Part shown: positions 1 to 9,524 of the stretch, piece by piece | How the letters are laid out: each line of letters begins with the position of its first letter | Position numbering within the stretch: the stretch's first letter is position 1 | The notes under the pieces: model-generated | Databases searched by the model: none | What the model was told of the DNA's origin: nothing | Seen by the model: the letters and a program-made list of their open reading frames with translations, nothing else | Program-made: the position numbers and the translations under genes | NCBI GenBank assembly: GCA_041694275.1 | Contig: JASMTQ010000094.1 | Span: 1-42,103, forward strand | Length of the DNA stretch: 42,103 bases | Direction: 5' to 3' | Source: M55B118 sp041694275 | GTDB lineage: Bacteria; Bacillota_I; Bacilli_A; Izemoplasmatales; Izemoplasmataceae

Positions 1-3000
1 CTGTTATCGAAGAACTTTGGACCACAGACGAGGTTAAGGATGCAGATAATGATACAGTAGTATTTGTAGAAGGTACAGTTACATCAATCTACAAATCACA
101 ACATTTCTTCATTCAGGATTCTGCTGGCGGTATTAGCATCTACGATTACGATGAAGCATATATCGGAGACCTTGAACCTGGCGACAGAGTTCGTGTAAAA
201 GGTGAACGTGGTGAATACAACGGTCTATTACAAGTCGATTATCTTACTTCTGTTGAAGTGATTGAAGAAGGCGGCGACTTGCCTGAAGCAGTTAACTTGA
301 GCGAAACAGATGGTGCACTCGATAGTCTTCTTGATTACCAAGGCAGCCTTGTTTCACTTAACAACTACATTGTTAGTAGCATGCCTTCAGATCCAGCAAG
401 CGGAAGTAGTTTTAATGTAGATCTTGTCAGTTATGACAACGGTCACACAATTACTATGCGCTACGACGGATTTGCTGAACTAGCTGACGATGACATGATC
501 CATTCTTTAGAAGAAGGCGACATTATCAATGTTTCTTCTGAAGTACTCGGCTGGTATAATGGTGCTCAAATCGTTTACACTGGCGGATCTGTTTCTATGG
601 CTGACATGGGTAGCGATTCACTCGCCGCTTATCGTGTAGACAGTTATATTTCAGCTACACACACTATCCCATGGGCTGACGTTCTTGAAACTGAAAGAGG
701 AGAAACTTATTCATATGCTTCTTCGAACACTGATGTAGCGACTGTTGATGGTTCTACCATTACAGGCGTAGCTGAAGGTGCTGCAATTATTACTGTTACA
801 AACAGTGATACTGAAGTTGTATCTCATATTTTCGTTGTTATTCATCCGCTTGAAGTTCAAGTGAATGATGCCCTTAACGATGATGATCAACTCCGTTTAA
901 GAACTACTGAAGAGTTTGCGCTCGATTATACAGTACTTCCAGGCGAAGCAGTTTCACAAGCCATTAGCATCACTATAGATTCACAAACACCTGATGATAC
1001 CAATGATACTGATGTAGTTACCGTTAATGCAGAAGGTGAATTGGTTGCAGCTGCTGAAGGTGTTGCTACAATAACAATCAAATCCGATGCTGATCCAAAT
1101 GCTACACTTACTCTAGAAATCCTCGTTGAAGATTCTGTACCTACACTTGATTATTTCGATAGCTATACTGTTTATCAAAATGATCCAGACTTCGACGTAC
1201 TTCAAGATGTCGTTGCCTCTGACTACATTGATGGTGACATCACAGCTGATGTAGTACAAGATGGTACTGTTGATCTATCAACAATCGGTGAATATACAGT
1301 AGACATCAGTGTCACCAACAGCTTTGGAAACACAGCTGAGGGTACAATCACTGTTGAAGTTGTAGAAGAAGGCGCAGTCATTGCTCCTACTGGTACTTAC
1401 AACTTCCAATATGTAGATTCACACACTCGTCACACTCTGTTCGCTGCTGCTGAACGTTACCTAATGGAAACAGCTTACGGAGGAATTCCTGCCACAATCA
1501 ACGCTGGGTACGCACTTTACAGTGCACGTACTCAACTTCCAGTTGAAGAACCTGTACCTGTAATGAACTATGGTGCACTTATGTTCTCAACTTTCTCAGA
1601 AGACGATTCCAACGTTACTATGGACGATGGTAGTGCTGGTGAAGTTGGCGAATACACTTATCGTGTAGCTGAAACCAATGACCCAGGTCAATACAACCAA
1701 TGGCTATATGACGACTCAATTTCTTCTGATCTTCTAACCATTATGCTTGACTCTCTATACTACTTTGACTTCAACGAAGACAACACAGGATATGCCGTTC
1801 TTCCTTCAATGGCAGAAGGTATGCCTAATGCAGTTGATGGCGAAGTCAACGAATACGGTGTAGAACTTTCTAAAACATGGGAAGTTAACATTAAAGACAA
1901 CCTAGAATGGTACTTTGATGAAGACATCGACTATCCAAGTGATAGCAGTAGTTACGAAACAGAGATTACTCCAGATGACTTTATTGCTACTTACAAACTA
2001 GCACTTGAAGAAAACTGGTTCCGCGCGATTTCCGGTGGAGGCGACTTCACAACTGCTCCACAAGCAATTGTCGGTGCACAAGAATTTGCTGATGGTGAAG
2101 GCAGCTGGGAAGATGTAGGACTAAAAGCAGTAGATACAGATTCTGATGGTACAAATGATTCATTAGAATTTGAATTCATTGGAGACATGTCAGAATGGAA
2201 CATAATCTACTGGTTAAGTTCATTTGTTACTACTCCAATCCATATGGGTCTATATGACGAAGTTGGCGATCAATATGGAACCAGTCCTGAAACTACAGCT
2301 ACTCATGGGGCTTACTATCTAAGCTACTATGAACCAGACAAAACCATCCGTTTCAGAGAAAACCCAACTTTCCATGATCCAGACCGCTATTTCTTCACTG
2401 GTTATGACTATTCAATCATTGCCGATACAGAAATCATGTTCCAAGAATTCCTATCAGGAAAACTTGAAGCAGCTGCGGTACCTGGTGCTCAATATGAAGC
2501 TTACCAAAATGACCCACGCATCAAAGCTGTTCCAGGTGCAACTACCTTCCGTGCCTCAATCAACTCGCTCGGTACTGTAGAAGCACAACAAGAACAGTTC
2601 CCAGGAAGCGAATTCGTACCTGAACCGCTCCTTGCTTGGGAAAATGATGAAGCGTCATTCCGTAACGCATTGTTCCATGCTTTCGACAGACAAACTATCG
2701 CAAGTGAAGTTCAAGTAACCGCACAACCTGGATTCTTCTACTTCTCAGAAGCGTACCTTGTAGCACCTCAAGAAGGTGTATCATTCCGCGAATGGGATAA
2801 CTTAGAAGCAAACAGACGTGCATACATTGAAACACTAGATAATGTAGACAGCATGTACGATGACGACTACGACGAAACTGCTTTCCAAACATGGTTGGAA
2901 GACAACCGTGATCCAGAAGCTACAGTCGTAGGTGAAGGTCTAGGTATGGATACACTTGGTTACAACCCTGACCTTGCTACAAGAATCTTCGAAGATGCAA

Positions 3001-3494
3001 TTGAAGACCTAACTTCTGATGGTACATATGATATGGGAACTGCTGACGAACCACTTGTCATCCCAATTCAGTTCACCATTCAGGCAGGTAGTTCCGCTCA
3101 ATCCTCATATGCTGAATTCCTGAAAGATGAATTCCAACGTATCTTCAGTTACGAAGATGACAATGGAGACGTACTCGCTTATGTCGACATTGAAATCGAT
3201 CCTGTTGAATTCCCTGACAACTACTATACACGTATCCTTGTTGGTGCTACCGACATGGGTCAAGGTGGTATCTCAGGTTCAACACTTGACGCTGCTAGCT
3301 TCCTAGATGTATTCGCTGACGACAACCGCGGTGGATTCACTATGGACTGGGGCATCGATACCTCAACTGCTAACATCGAAGTAACATATGTTAACAGAAG
3401 TGGTGTTGAAGTCACTGAGCTTTGGTCATACAACGCTTTGGTTACCGCTCTTAACGGTACAGCACAAGTTCAAGACGGTGAAGAAGTAGAGTAA
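1..3494 (+). CDS. oppA: Oligopeptide ABC transporter substrate-binding protein, OppA-like, with N-terminal OB-fold and Ig-like modules (5' partial)
   Basis: The reading frame is open from base 3 to the TAA at 3492-3494, so the gene starts before the window; 1163 residues are visible. Order of modules: an OB-fold-like segment (about 56-250 nt: hydrophobic strands with FIQD, then GDRVRVKG), a second OB-like segment to about 600 nt, a BIG2-type Ig-like domain (about 700-850), a second one (about 880-1130), a cadherin/DUF5011-like domain (about 1140-1370, with YIDGDIT and GEYTVDISVTNSFGN), then a family 5 solute-binding domain from about 1390 to the end. Acting outside the membrane, it should deliver peptides to the OppBCDF importer encoded next. 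The binding domain is about 700 residues, longer than the usual 500-550. The lipobox is not visible because the start is missing. A terminator follows. The extra modules may tether or extend the receptor from the cell surface; this is inference. Confidence 0.85.
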   Translation, partial: VIEELWTTDEVKDADNDTVVFVEGTVTSIYKSQHFFIQDSAGGISIYDYDEAYIGDLEPGDRVRVKGERGEYNGLLQVDYLTSVEVIEEGGDLPEAVNLSETDGALDSLLDYQGSLVSLNNYIVSSMPSDPASGSSFNVDLVSYDNGHTITMRYDGFAELADDDMIHSLEEGDIINVSSEVLGWYNGAQIVYTGGSVSMADMGSDSLAAYRVDSYISATHTIPWADVLETERGETYSYASSNTDVATVDGSTITGVAEGAAIITVTNSDTEVVSHIFVVIHPLEVQVNDALNDDDQLRLRTTEEFALDYTVLPGEAVSQAISITIDSQTPDDTNDTDVVTVNAEGELVAAAEGVATITIKSDADPNATLTLEILVEDSVPTLDYFDSYTVYQNDPDFDVLQDVVASDYIDGDITADVVQDGTVDLSTIGEYTVDISVTNSFGNTAEGTITVEVVEEGAVIAPTGTYNFQYVDSHTRHTLFAAAERYLMETAYGGIPATINAGYALYSARTQLPVEEPVPVMNYGALMFSTFSEDDSNVTMDDGSAGEVGEYTYRVAETNDPGQYNQWLYDDSISSDLLTIMLDSLYYFDFNEDNTGYAVLPSMAEGMPNAVDGEVNEYGVELSKTWEVNIKDNLEWYFDEDIDYPSDSSSYETEITPDDFIATYKLALEENWFRAISGGGDFTTAPQAIVGAQEFADGEGSWEDVGLKAVDTDSDGTNDSLEFEFIGDMSEWNIIYWLSSFVTTPIHMGLYDEVGDQYGTSPETTATHGAYYLSYYEPDKTIRFRENPTFHDPDRYFFTGYDYSIIADTEIMFQEFLSGKLEAAAVPGAQYEAYQNDPRIKAVPGATTFRASINSLGTVEAQQEQFPGSEFVPEPLLAWENDEASFRNALFHAFDRQTIASEVQVTAQPGFFYFSEAYLVAPQEGVSFREWDNLEANRRAYIETLDNVDSMYDDDYDETAFQTWLEDNRDPEATVVGEGLGMDTLGYNPDLATRIFEDAIEDLTSDGTYDMGTADEPLVIPIQFTIQAGSSAQSSYAEFLKDEFQRIFSYEDDNGDVLAYVDIEIDPVEFPDNYYTRILVGATDMGQGGISGSTLDAASFLDVFADDNRGGFTMDWGIDTSTANIEVTYVNRSGVEVTELWSYNALVTALNGTAQVQDGEEVE

Positions 3495-3546
3495 CAACCA
3501 GACGTCAATAATTTTCTCTGTATTCTCTTAAGGATATAGAACAATG

Positions 3547-3587
3547 AGGTGGCACCGGATTTCCGGTGCCACTTTATTTTTTTAATA
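3547..3587 (+). terminator. Rho-independent terminator after oppA
   Basis: Perfect 10-bp stem (3549-3558 with 3563-3572, GTGGCACCGG arm) with an ATTT loop, followed by a T-rich tract. It separates oppA from the permease and ATPase genes, so the receptor can be made in excess over the transporter. Confidence 0.9.
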
Positions 3588-3641
3588 GCTGATTTCTATT
3601 TATAATTATTATTCATTTTACTCAATCAACCAGAAAACACC

Positions 3642-3670
3642 TTGTTGAAATTAGCAAAGTATAGTATAAT
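3642..3670 (+). promoter_or_regulatory. Promoter for the oppB leader
   Basis: TTGTTG (3642-3647), 17 bp, then a perfect TATAAT (3665-3670). Transcription would begin near 3677, about 235 nt before the oppB start. Confidence 0.6.
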
Positions 3671-3676
3671 TTAAAC

Positions 3677-3911
3677 AGTGTCATTAATAATTATTATCGG
3701 TAATTATACCCTTAGAGCAGTTTACAGATTTATGGCAGGCATGCGTATGGATTTGCCGTGTCCTATCTTTAACCAGGTAGAGACACTTTTGTTTTCTTTT
3801 CATCATGTGTGGCACACGATGATGACTGGATTGCTTGCATTTATATGTAAAATGTTTTAAGATATATAAAATACTTTTTTGACACGATCATTCACAAGGA
3901 GGAGTTTTTTC
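3677..3911 (+). ncRNA. Structured untranslated leader or small RNA ahead of oppB
   Basis: This stretch has no credible gene. It contains a hairpin with two 5-bp arms (3758-3767 with 3776-3786, one bulged A) followed by a 14-nt T-rich tract at 3787-3800, which looks like a terminator. Immediately after comes a second strong hairpin (3801-3811 with 3813-3824, CATCATGTGTG arm). The arrangement fits either a transcription attenuator controlling oppBCDF or a roughly 120-nt small RNA ending near 3800. I do not recognise the motif of any known riboswitch class in it. Confidence 0.4.
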
Positions 3912-4988
3912 ATGATACGGTATACTATCGTAAGAACAGTCTGGATTTTCGTAATCCTATTCACTGTCGTATCAATCAGCTTTACGTTGCTCAGAGTCGC
4001 ACCCGAGTATCCACCACCTACCCAGGAAGAGCGTGAAATTTATTATGAGCGCCAGGTAAGTGACGGGTTGATGACAAGACGTGTTGAAAGAGATGAAGAC
4101 ACAGTCGAAGCCATCAAGAACAAGGAAATCTTGTTGCACGAAAAAGCTTTTTATTTCGATGAAAGCGAACCAGGTGAACCACAACTTAGGATCTATGAAC
4201 CGATTCCTATTCCAAGACAGTACCTGACCTTCATCAATAATCTGTTTACTGAATTCAACTGGGGTGTATCTCAAACGATTCAACCGAATGTTGAAGTGTT
4301 TGAGGTAGTTAGAAGCAGAATCCCAGTTACCATGATGCTTAACCTTATCGCACTTGTTTTTTATATTCCTATCGGATTTACTTTAGGAATCATTGCTGCG
4401 CTGCGCAAAAACGGAGTTGTGGATAATGTCATTTCATTCAGTGTCATGATATTCATCTCCATTCCAAGTTTCGTAATCATGTCCTTGCTGCTGTTATTCT
4501 TCGGGTATGAGCTCGGGTGGTTCCTCACCCAGTATCCGTCACAGGATATCACCGGCTGGGTAAGAATAAGCTCCATTTTCTTACCAGTACTAGGACTTTC
4601 TTTTGGAGCGCTCGCCAGCCTTACACGTGTCACGCGTGCAGAGCTTTCTGAGGTTCTGACTTCAGAATTCCTTCTACTTGCTAGAACCAAAGGACTTACT
4701 AAAACACAAGCCGTCATCAAGCATGCGATGAGAAACTCGATGGTGCCATTGGTACCGGGAATCATTTTCTCATTCGTCGGACTATTGAGCGGTTCTGTCG
4801 TTATTGAAAGAATTTATGGTATTCCTGGTACGGGTCGTATCTATGTTGATGCGATGCAGGAAAACGACTATAACCTCGTACTTGGTATCACCGCATTCTA
4901 TACGATTGTCAGTCTGTTTGCCGTACTTCTGGTTGACCTCTCGTATGGCCTGGTTGATCCACGTATCAGAATGGGGGCTAAGAAATGA
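3912..4988 (+). CDS. oppB: Oligopeptide ABC transporter permease OppB
   Basis: Inner-membrane permease subunit, 358 residues, of the DppB/OppB family. The N-terminal membrane helix (about residues 7-28) is followed by an extracytoplasmic region of roughly 100 residues, then five further helices. The cytoplasmic coupling (EAA-type) loop is seen around LLLARTKGLTKTQAVIKHA. The ATG at 3912 is chosen over the in-frame TTG at 3879 because AAGGAGGAG lies 7 bases before it and the protein then begins MIRYTIVRTVW, as usual for the family. The gene overlaps oppC by 4 bases (ATGA), the first of a tightly coupled chain through 9877. Together with OppC it forms the peptide channel. Confidence 0.92.
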   Translation: MIRYTIVRTVWIFVILFTVVSISFTLLRVAPEYPPPTQEEREIYYERQVSDGLMTRRVERDEDTVEAIKNKEILLHEKAFYFDESEPGEPQLRIYEPIPIPRQYLTFINNLFTEFNWGVSQTIQPNVEVFEVVRSRIPVTMMLNLIALVFYIPIGFTLGIIAALRKNGVVDNVISFSVMIFISIPSFVIMSLLLLFFGYELGWFLTQYPSQDITGWVRISSIFLPVLGLSFGALASLTRVTRAELSEVLTSEFLLLARTKGLTKTQAVIKHAMRNSMVPLVPGIIFSFVGLLSGSVVIERIYGIPGTGRIYVDAMQENDYNLVLGITAFYTIVSLFAVLLVDLSYGLVDPRIRMGAKK

Positions 4989-6898
4989 GTAAAGAGACAG
5001 ATAAAAACAAAGATCTCAAAAATGAACATATCTCCAAGGACAAGTTCCGTTTTGTTCAAAAAGACGAGAAAATCTTTGACAAGAAATTTGAAACCAAACC
5101 TGTTGGGTATTTTAAAGATGCAATGACACGCTTTGCAAAAAACAAGACCAACGTGTATGCGACCATTATCATGTTCACACTCATCCTTCTTGCAATTATC
5201 GTGCCGATTACCACCAACAAACGCTACGAAGGTGAAGAGTTCCAGCTTCGTTTTCTCCCACCGAGAGTGCCTATTCTTGAAAACTGGGGCATCCTTGATG
5301 GTAAAACCAGCGTAAGCGATCAACGTGTTGTTATTGACACAATCGATCCTGAAACCGGACTCGGTCTTCCATCGGAAGAAAATTACGATCATAATCTAAT
5401 TGACATGGACACACTTGAAAACTACACAGTAGGGTGTTCCGATAAACAGGAGTACTGCCTGAACGGGACTTCAAGACTCACAATCACCGAGTCTGACATC
5501 GATTCCGCCTTTTTGGAATCAACCACTCAGTTTGGGATGACCGTTGGCGAAAATCCTGTATTCACAGTAGATATCGTAGACATTGCACAAGGTGCTGAAG
5601 TTAATTTCTATATCAATGACCCAGCGACTACAGACCTTGATCTTATTGGATCAGTTGACAGTGCGGGTGAGCATCAATTTGATGTTGCCGATGCACTTGG
5701 TACAAACAGTTTCTATATTGGCTCATCCCTCACCATCGAACTTGTTGGAGATGACGGCGACCATGTGGAACTAGAGAGTATAGAACTTTTTGATGATACA
5801 TCGGAAGATCCGATTGAGGAAGATAGCGGATACGAACTTTCCATGTATACATCTGACAACAACTCCAGATACAATCGTATTGATGCTGAATTGATCATGG
5901 CATCATTCGAGTATGACAAATATGAAGAAGTCTTTGGTGAGAAGGAAATTCAATCCTATTCTGCCGAAGATTATGATGATATCATGGCAGAGTATGGTGA
6001 TTCCTGTGAAAAACAGCCACACCCTGATGATCCCGATAACGATGAAATGTGGGTATTTGATGAAGGCTGTCCTGTCGTAGAGGTTCTTGGACAATCCGAA
6101 CCCCTTGAATACGGCGGAGAAGAATTCTTCACCTACCACCTCGTTGTGGATTATGCACTACTCAGTGGTTATGATGAAGTACCGTATTTCTATTTCGGTA
6201 CTGATGCATCGGGACGCGACCTCTTCGCACTTAGCTGGGTGGCGCTTCGTACTTCCCTCTTTATCGCAGTAGCGGTAAACCTTATCAATATCACCATTGG
6301 TATTCTATATGGTGCGATCGAAGGGTATTATGGAGGTAAAACCGACCTTCTCATGGAACGTTTTGCAGAAATTGTCGGACGGATTCCATGGCTTGTGACA
6401 CTCAGTATATTCGTAGCCTTGCTGGGGTCAAGCATAACAACACTTATGTTCATTCTCATATTCTCTGGTTGGATTGGCATATCGAGTATTACACGGACCC
6501 AGTTCTACAGATACAAAAGGCGTGAATATGTCCTTGCATCCAGAACCCTCGGTGCAAAAGACTCAAGACTTATTTTCCGTCATATCCTTCCAAATGGTAT
6601 TGGAACAATCATCACCACAAGTATCTTGTCCATACCTCTTGTAATTTTCGCAGAATCCACGATTTCATACCTTGGATTCGGTATCGGACACGGTGTGTCA
6701 TTCAATATACTAGGCGTTGAATTCTCCGGTGTTTCCATCGGGGTCCTACTAGCCGACGCACGTACTCACATGTTCGCTAGACCTTATCTAACCGTATTCC
6801 CAGCCATCATCATTTCAATCTTGATGATTACCTTCAATATGTTCGGGAACGCGCTTAGAGATGCATTCAATCCTTCGTTGAGGGGAGCTGACGAATAA
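4985..6898 (+). CDS. oppC: Oligopeptide ABC transporter permease OppC with a large extracytoplasmic insertion
   Basis: Second permease subunit, 637 residues, about twice the family's usual 300. Residues 1-50 are a charged cytoplasmic tail, and 56-76 form the first membrane helix. About 320 residues of acidic, beta-rich, mostly extracytoplasmic sequence follow (to about residue 400, including a pair of Cys near CSDKQEYC and another at CEKQ/CPVV). Then comes the normal core, beginning at GTDASGRDLF, with five helices and the coupling loop at YVLASRTLGAKDSRLIFRHI. The stop overlaps the oppD start (TAATG). The insertion sits between helix 1 and the conserved GTDxxGRD motif, where ordinary OppC has a short loop. 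It may dock the enlarged OppA; this is inference. Confidence 0.9.
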   Translation: MSKETDKNKDLKNEHISKDKFRFVQKDEKIFDKKFETKPVGYFKDAMTRFAKNKTNVYATIIMFTLILLAIIVPITTNKRYEGEEFQLRFLPPRVPILENWGILDGKTSVSDQRVVIDTIDPETGLGLPSEENYDHNLIDMDTLENYTVGCSDKQEYCLNGTSRLTITESDIDSAFLESTTQFGMTVGENPVFTVDIVDIAQGAEVNFYINDPATTDLDLIGSVDSAGEHQFDVADALGTNSFYIGSSLTIELVGDDGDHVELESIELFDDTSEDPIEEDSGYELSMYTSDNNSRYNRIDAELIMASFEYDKYEEVFGEKEIQSYSAEDYDDIMAEYGDSCEKQPHPDDPDNDEMWVFDEGCPVVEVLGQSEPLEYGGEEFFTYHLVVDYALLSGYDEVPYFYFGTDASGRDLFALSWVALRTSLFIAVAVNLINITIGILYGAIEGYYGGKTDLLMERFAEIVGRIPWLVTLSIFVALLGSSITTLMFILIFSGWIGISSITRTQFYRYKRREYVLASRTLGAKDSRLIFRHILPNGIGTIITTSILSIPLVIFAESTISYLGFGIGHGVSFNILGVEFSGVSIGVLLADARTHMFARPYLTVFPAIIISILMITFNMFGNALRDAFNPSLRGADE

Positions 6899-8352
6899 TG
6901 GCAGAAGAAAAACAATACAAATTAAAAGTTGAAGATCTCACCATTAGCTTCCGTACGAACCAGGGTATGGTTCGCGCTGTTCGCGGGGTTGACTTCGACC
7001 TTAACAAAGGTGAAACGCTTGCCATCGTTGGTGAGTCTGGTTCCGGTAAATCCGTAACCAGTAAAGCCATCATGGGAATCTTGGCTGGAAACTCAGTCAT
7101 TGACAAGGGACGCATCATTTATGAAGACCAGGACCTAACAAAAATCAAAGAAGAGGATTTCCACAAACTTCGTGGTGACAAAATCGGTATGATCTTCCAG
7201 GATCCAATGTCCTCTTTGAACCCTATCATGCGTCTTGGGAAACAGATTACCGAGGGTATGATTATCAACGGTAAACACCTTAAAAACCGTAAAAAAGCTT
7301 TGTATCAGTCAGCTCAACAGCGTTATTACAACGCCAAGTCCGATAAGAAACAAATGAAAATCGACTATAAACAGGCGGTTGCGGACGCCAAGGAAAATGG
7401 CGATACGAGCAAGCTCGAAACATTGAAAGCGGAGTTTAACAAAAACCTCGCCAAGCAAAAAGAAGAAATCAAAGTCGCCAGAAAAGCCTATTTTGAGAAA
7501 CGCAAAGAAGCACGCAAAACAGTAAAAGAGGAATGGGCTAACGAAAAGGCGAAATATGCTGAAAAAATTGAAAAAGTGAAAACGGAGCTCAAAGCGACAG
7601 ACGACGTCGAGAAACAACAATCTCTCAAAGAGAAGATTGAAGACCTAAAAGAGCAAAGAGCCCGCTATAAGAAGGTTACCAAGAAACAAGCCAAGGAACG
7701 TGCGATTGAGGTTATGGGTGAAGTTGGTATCCCTGAACCTGAAAAACGTCTGCGTCAATACCCATTCCAGTTTTCTGGTGGGATGCGACAAAGAATCGTT
7801 ATCGCCATCGCCCTCACTGCAGACCCTGATCTTCTCATCTGTGATGAGCCTACTACGGCGCTTGATGTAACCATTCAGTCACAAATTCTCGAACTTATCA
7901 AACGGCTTAAAGAAGAACGCGATCTGACCGTTATATTCATTACCCATGACCTTGGTGTGGTTGCCAATATGGCTGATCGTATCGCTGTCATGTACGCGGG
8001 TAAAATCGTAGAAATCGGTACAGTCAATGATATTTTCTACAATCCGAAGCATCCATACACATGGGCATTGCTCTCAAGTGTACCGGATATCGATTCTGCG
8101 GATAGACTCATGGCCATTCCTGGCACCCCTCCAAATATGCTTTTCCCTCCTGAGGGCGATGCATTTGCTGAGAGAAACGAATACGCCATGGAAATTGATT
8201 TTGAAAAACAGCCACCATTCTTCAAAGTCAGCGAGTCACATTATGCGGCAACTTGGCTTCTGCATGAAGATGCACCTGAAGTTGAAATGCCCAAAGTGCT
8301 CAAAGACCGTTTAGCCAAAATGAAGAGCGCTTCGAGAGGAGTGAACCAATAA
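6898..8352 (+). CDS. oppD: Oligopeptide ABC transporter ATPase OppD with coiled-coil insertion
   Basis: Cytoplasmic ATPase, 484 residues against about 330-350 in the family. Visible motifs: Walker A GESGSGKS (45-52), Q-loop Q101 in IFQDPMSSLNP, signature FSGGMRQR (292-299), Walker B LLICDEPT (312-319), H-loop THDLGVV, and the C-terminal oligopeptide/dipeptide transporter extension with HPYTWALL. Between Q-loop and signature (about 128-262) lies a Lys/Glu-rich, strongly helical insert predicted to be coiled coil. This is in the helical subdomain that contacts the permease coupling helix. It pairs with OppF to power uptake. Translationally coupled to neighbours on both sides (TAATG overlaps). 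Confidence 0.92.
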   Translation: MAEEKQYKLKVEDLTISFRTNQGMVRAVRGVDFDLNKGETLAIVGESGSGKSVTSKAIMGILAGNSVIDKGRIIYEDQDLTKIKEEDFHKLRGDKIGMIFQDPMSSLNPIMRLGKQITEGMIINGKHLKNRKKALYQSAQQRYYNAKSDKKQMKIDYKQAVADAKENGDTSKLETLKAEFNKNLAKQKEEIKVARKAYFEKRKEARKTVKEEWANEKAKYAEKIEKVKTELKATDDVEKQQSLKEKIEDLKEQRARYKKVTKKQAKERAIEVMGEVGIPEPEKRLRQYPFQFSGGMRQRIVIAIALTADPDLLICDEPTTALDVTIQSQILELIKRLKEERDLTVIFITHDLGVVANMADRIAVMYAGKIVEIGTVNDIFYNPKHPYTWALLSSVPDIDSADRLMAIPGTPPNMLFPPEGDAFAERNEYAMEIDFEKQPPFFKVSESHYAATWLLHEDAPEVEMPKVLKDRLAKMKSASRGVNQ

Positions 8353-9524
8353 TGGCAGAAGAAAGAGAAACCATACTGAGTGTAAGAAATCTCAAAACCC
8401 ACTTCTCAACAGGCATCGGTAAGAACAAACTTACCGTCAAGGCGGTTGATGGTGTAAGCTTTGATATCTTTAAAGGCGAAGTATTCGGACTTGTTGGTGA
8501 ATCCGGCTGTGGAAAAACAACAACCGGAAGAACCATTATCAAACTCTATACGCCAACGGATGGTGAAGTCTATTTCAAAGGCAAACGCATCACGGCCGGA
8601 ACCGACTCCATCAGACAACAGCTCAAAGACACTAAAAAAGAAGGCAAGAACAAAATCAAGGAACTAAAAGAAGAACAGAAACAGGCCCTTGAAAAAAGTT
8701 CTAACCCTGAACAGACAAAAGCTGAGTATGAAAAGAAAATAGAAGAAATCCGGAATGTCATGGACAAGGAAATTCATGAATTCAAAGATGAGATCAAGCG
8801 TCGTAAATATGAATCCCTTAAAGATTACAAACGCAAAGACACCAAGGATCTCATGAAAAAAATGCAAATGATTTTCCAAGACCCGATTGCATCACTCAAT
8901 CCACGTATGACGGTTAAAGAAATCATCGCTGAAGGTCTCTACATCGCAGGAGAAAGTGACCAGAAAATCATTACTGAAAAGGTCAATGAGGTTCTTGAGA
9001 CCGTAGGTCTGCTTCCTGAACACGCCAACCGCTATCCCCATGAGTTCTCAGGTGGACAGCGTCAGCGTATCGGTGTGGCTCGTGCCCTTATCGTTTCTCC
9101 TGAATTCATCATCGCCGACGAACCTATCAGTGCGCTTGATGTTTCCATTCAGGCACAGGTCATCAACCTTCTAAATGATCTACGTGACGAGTTTGGTCTT
9201 ACCATCCTATTCATAGCCCATGACCTTTCTGTCGTACAGTATTTCTCAGACAGGATTGCGGTTATGTACTTCGGTAAAATGGTTGAGCTTGCGCCTACAA
9301 AAGAGCTTTTCAAAAACCCGCTGCATCCTTATACCAAGTCTCTTCTGAGTGCGGTTCCGGTTCCAGACCCTGATTTTGAAAAAAGCAGGGAAAGAATCAC
9401 GTATGATCCGTCCGTTCATAACTATGAAGACGATCAACCCGAACTGCATGAAATCAAGAAAGACCACTTCATTTATTGCAACAAAGCGGAGCTTGAAGCT
9501 CACAAGAAGGAATTAAAAGAGTAA
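8352..9524 (+). CDS. oppF: Oligopeptide ABC transporter ATPase OppF with coiled-coil insertion
   Basis: Second ATPase subunit, 390 residues. Walker A GESGCGKT (49-56), Q-loop in IFQDPIASLNPRMTV (Q176), signature EFSGGQRQRIGVARAL (231 on), Walker B FIIADEPISALD (252 on) and H-loop AHDLSVV. A Lys/Glu-rich helical insert occupies about 85-168, between Walker A and the Q-loop. This is a different position from the insert in OppD and a shorter one. Overlaps oppD and the following small gene by TAATG junctions. C-terminal HPYTKSLL is typical of the peptide-importer ATPases. Confidence 0.92.
   Translation: MAEERETILSVRNLKTHFSTGIGKNKLTVKAVDGVSFDIFKGEVFGLVGESGCGKTTTGRTIIKLYTPTDGEVYFKGKRITAGTDSIRQQLKDTKKEGKNKIKELKEEQKQALEKSSNPEQTKAEYEKKIEEIRNVMDKEIHEFKDEIKRRKYESLKDYKRKDTKDLMKKMQMIFQDPIASLNPRMTVKEIIAEGLYIAGESDQKIITEKVNEVLETVGLLPEHANRYPHEFSGGQRQRIGVARALIVSPEFIIADEPISALDVSIQAQVINLLNDLRDEFGLTILFIAHDLSVVQYFSDRIAVMYFGKMVELAPTKELFKNPLHPYTKSLLSAVPVPDPDFEKSRERITYDPSVHNYEDDQPELHEIKKDHFIYCNKAELEAHKKELKE

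Noticed and set aside
3678..3860. 60-codon ORF in the oppB leader
   Set aside because: GTG start without a ribosome site, runs through two strong hairpins, composition unlike the neighbouring genes.
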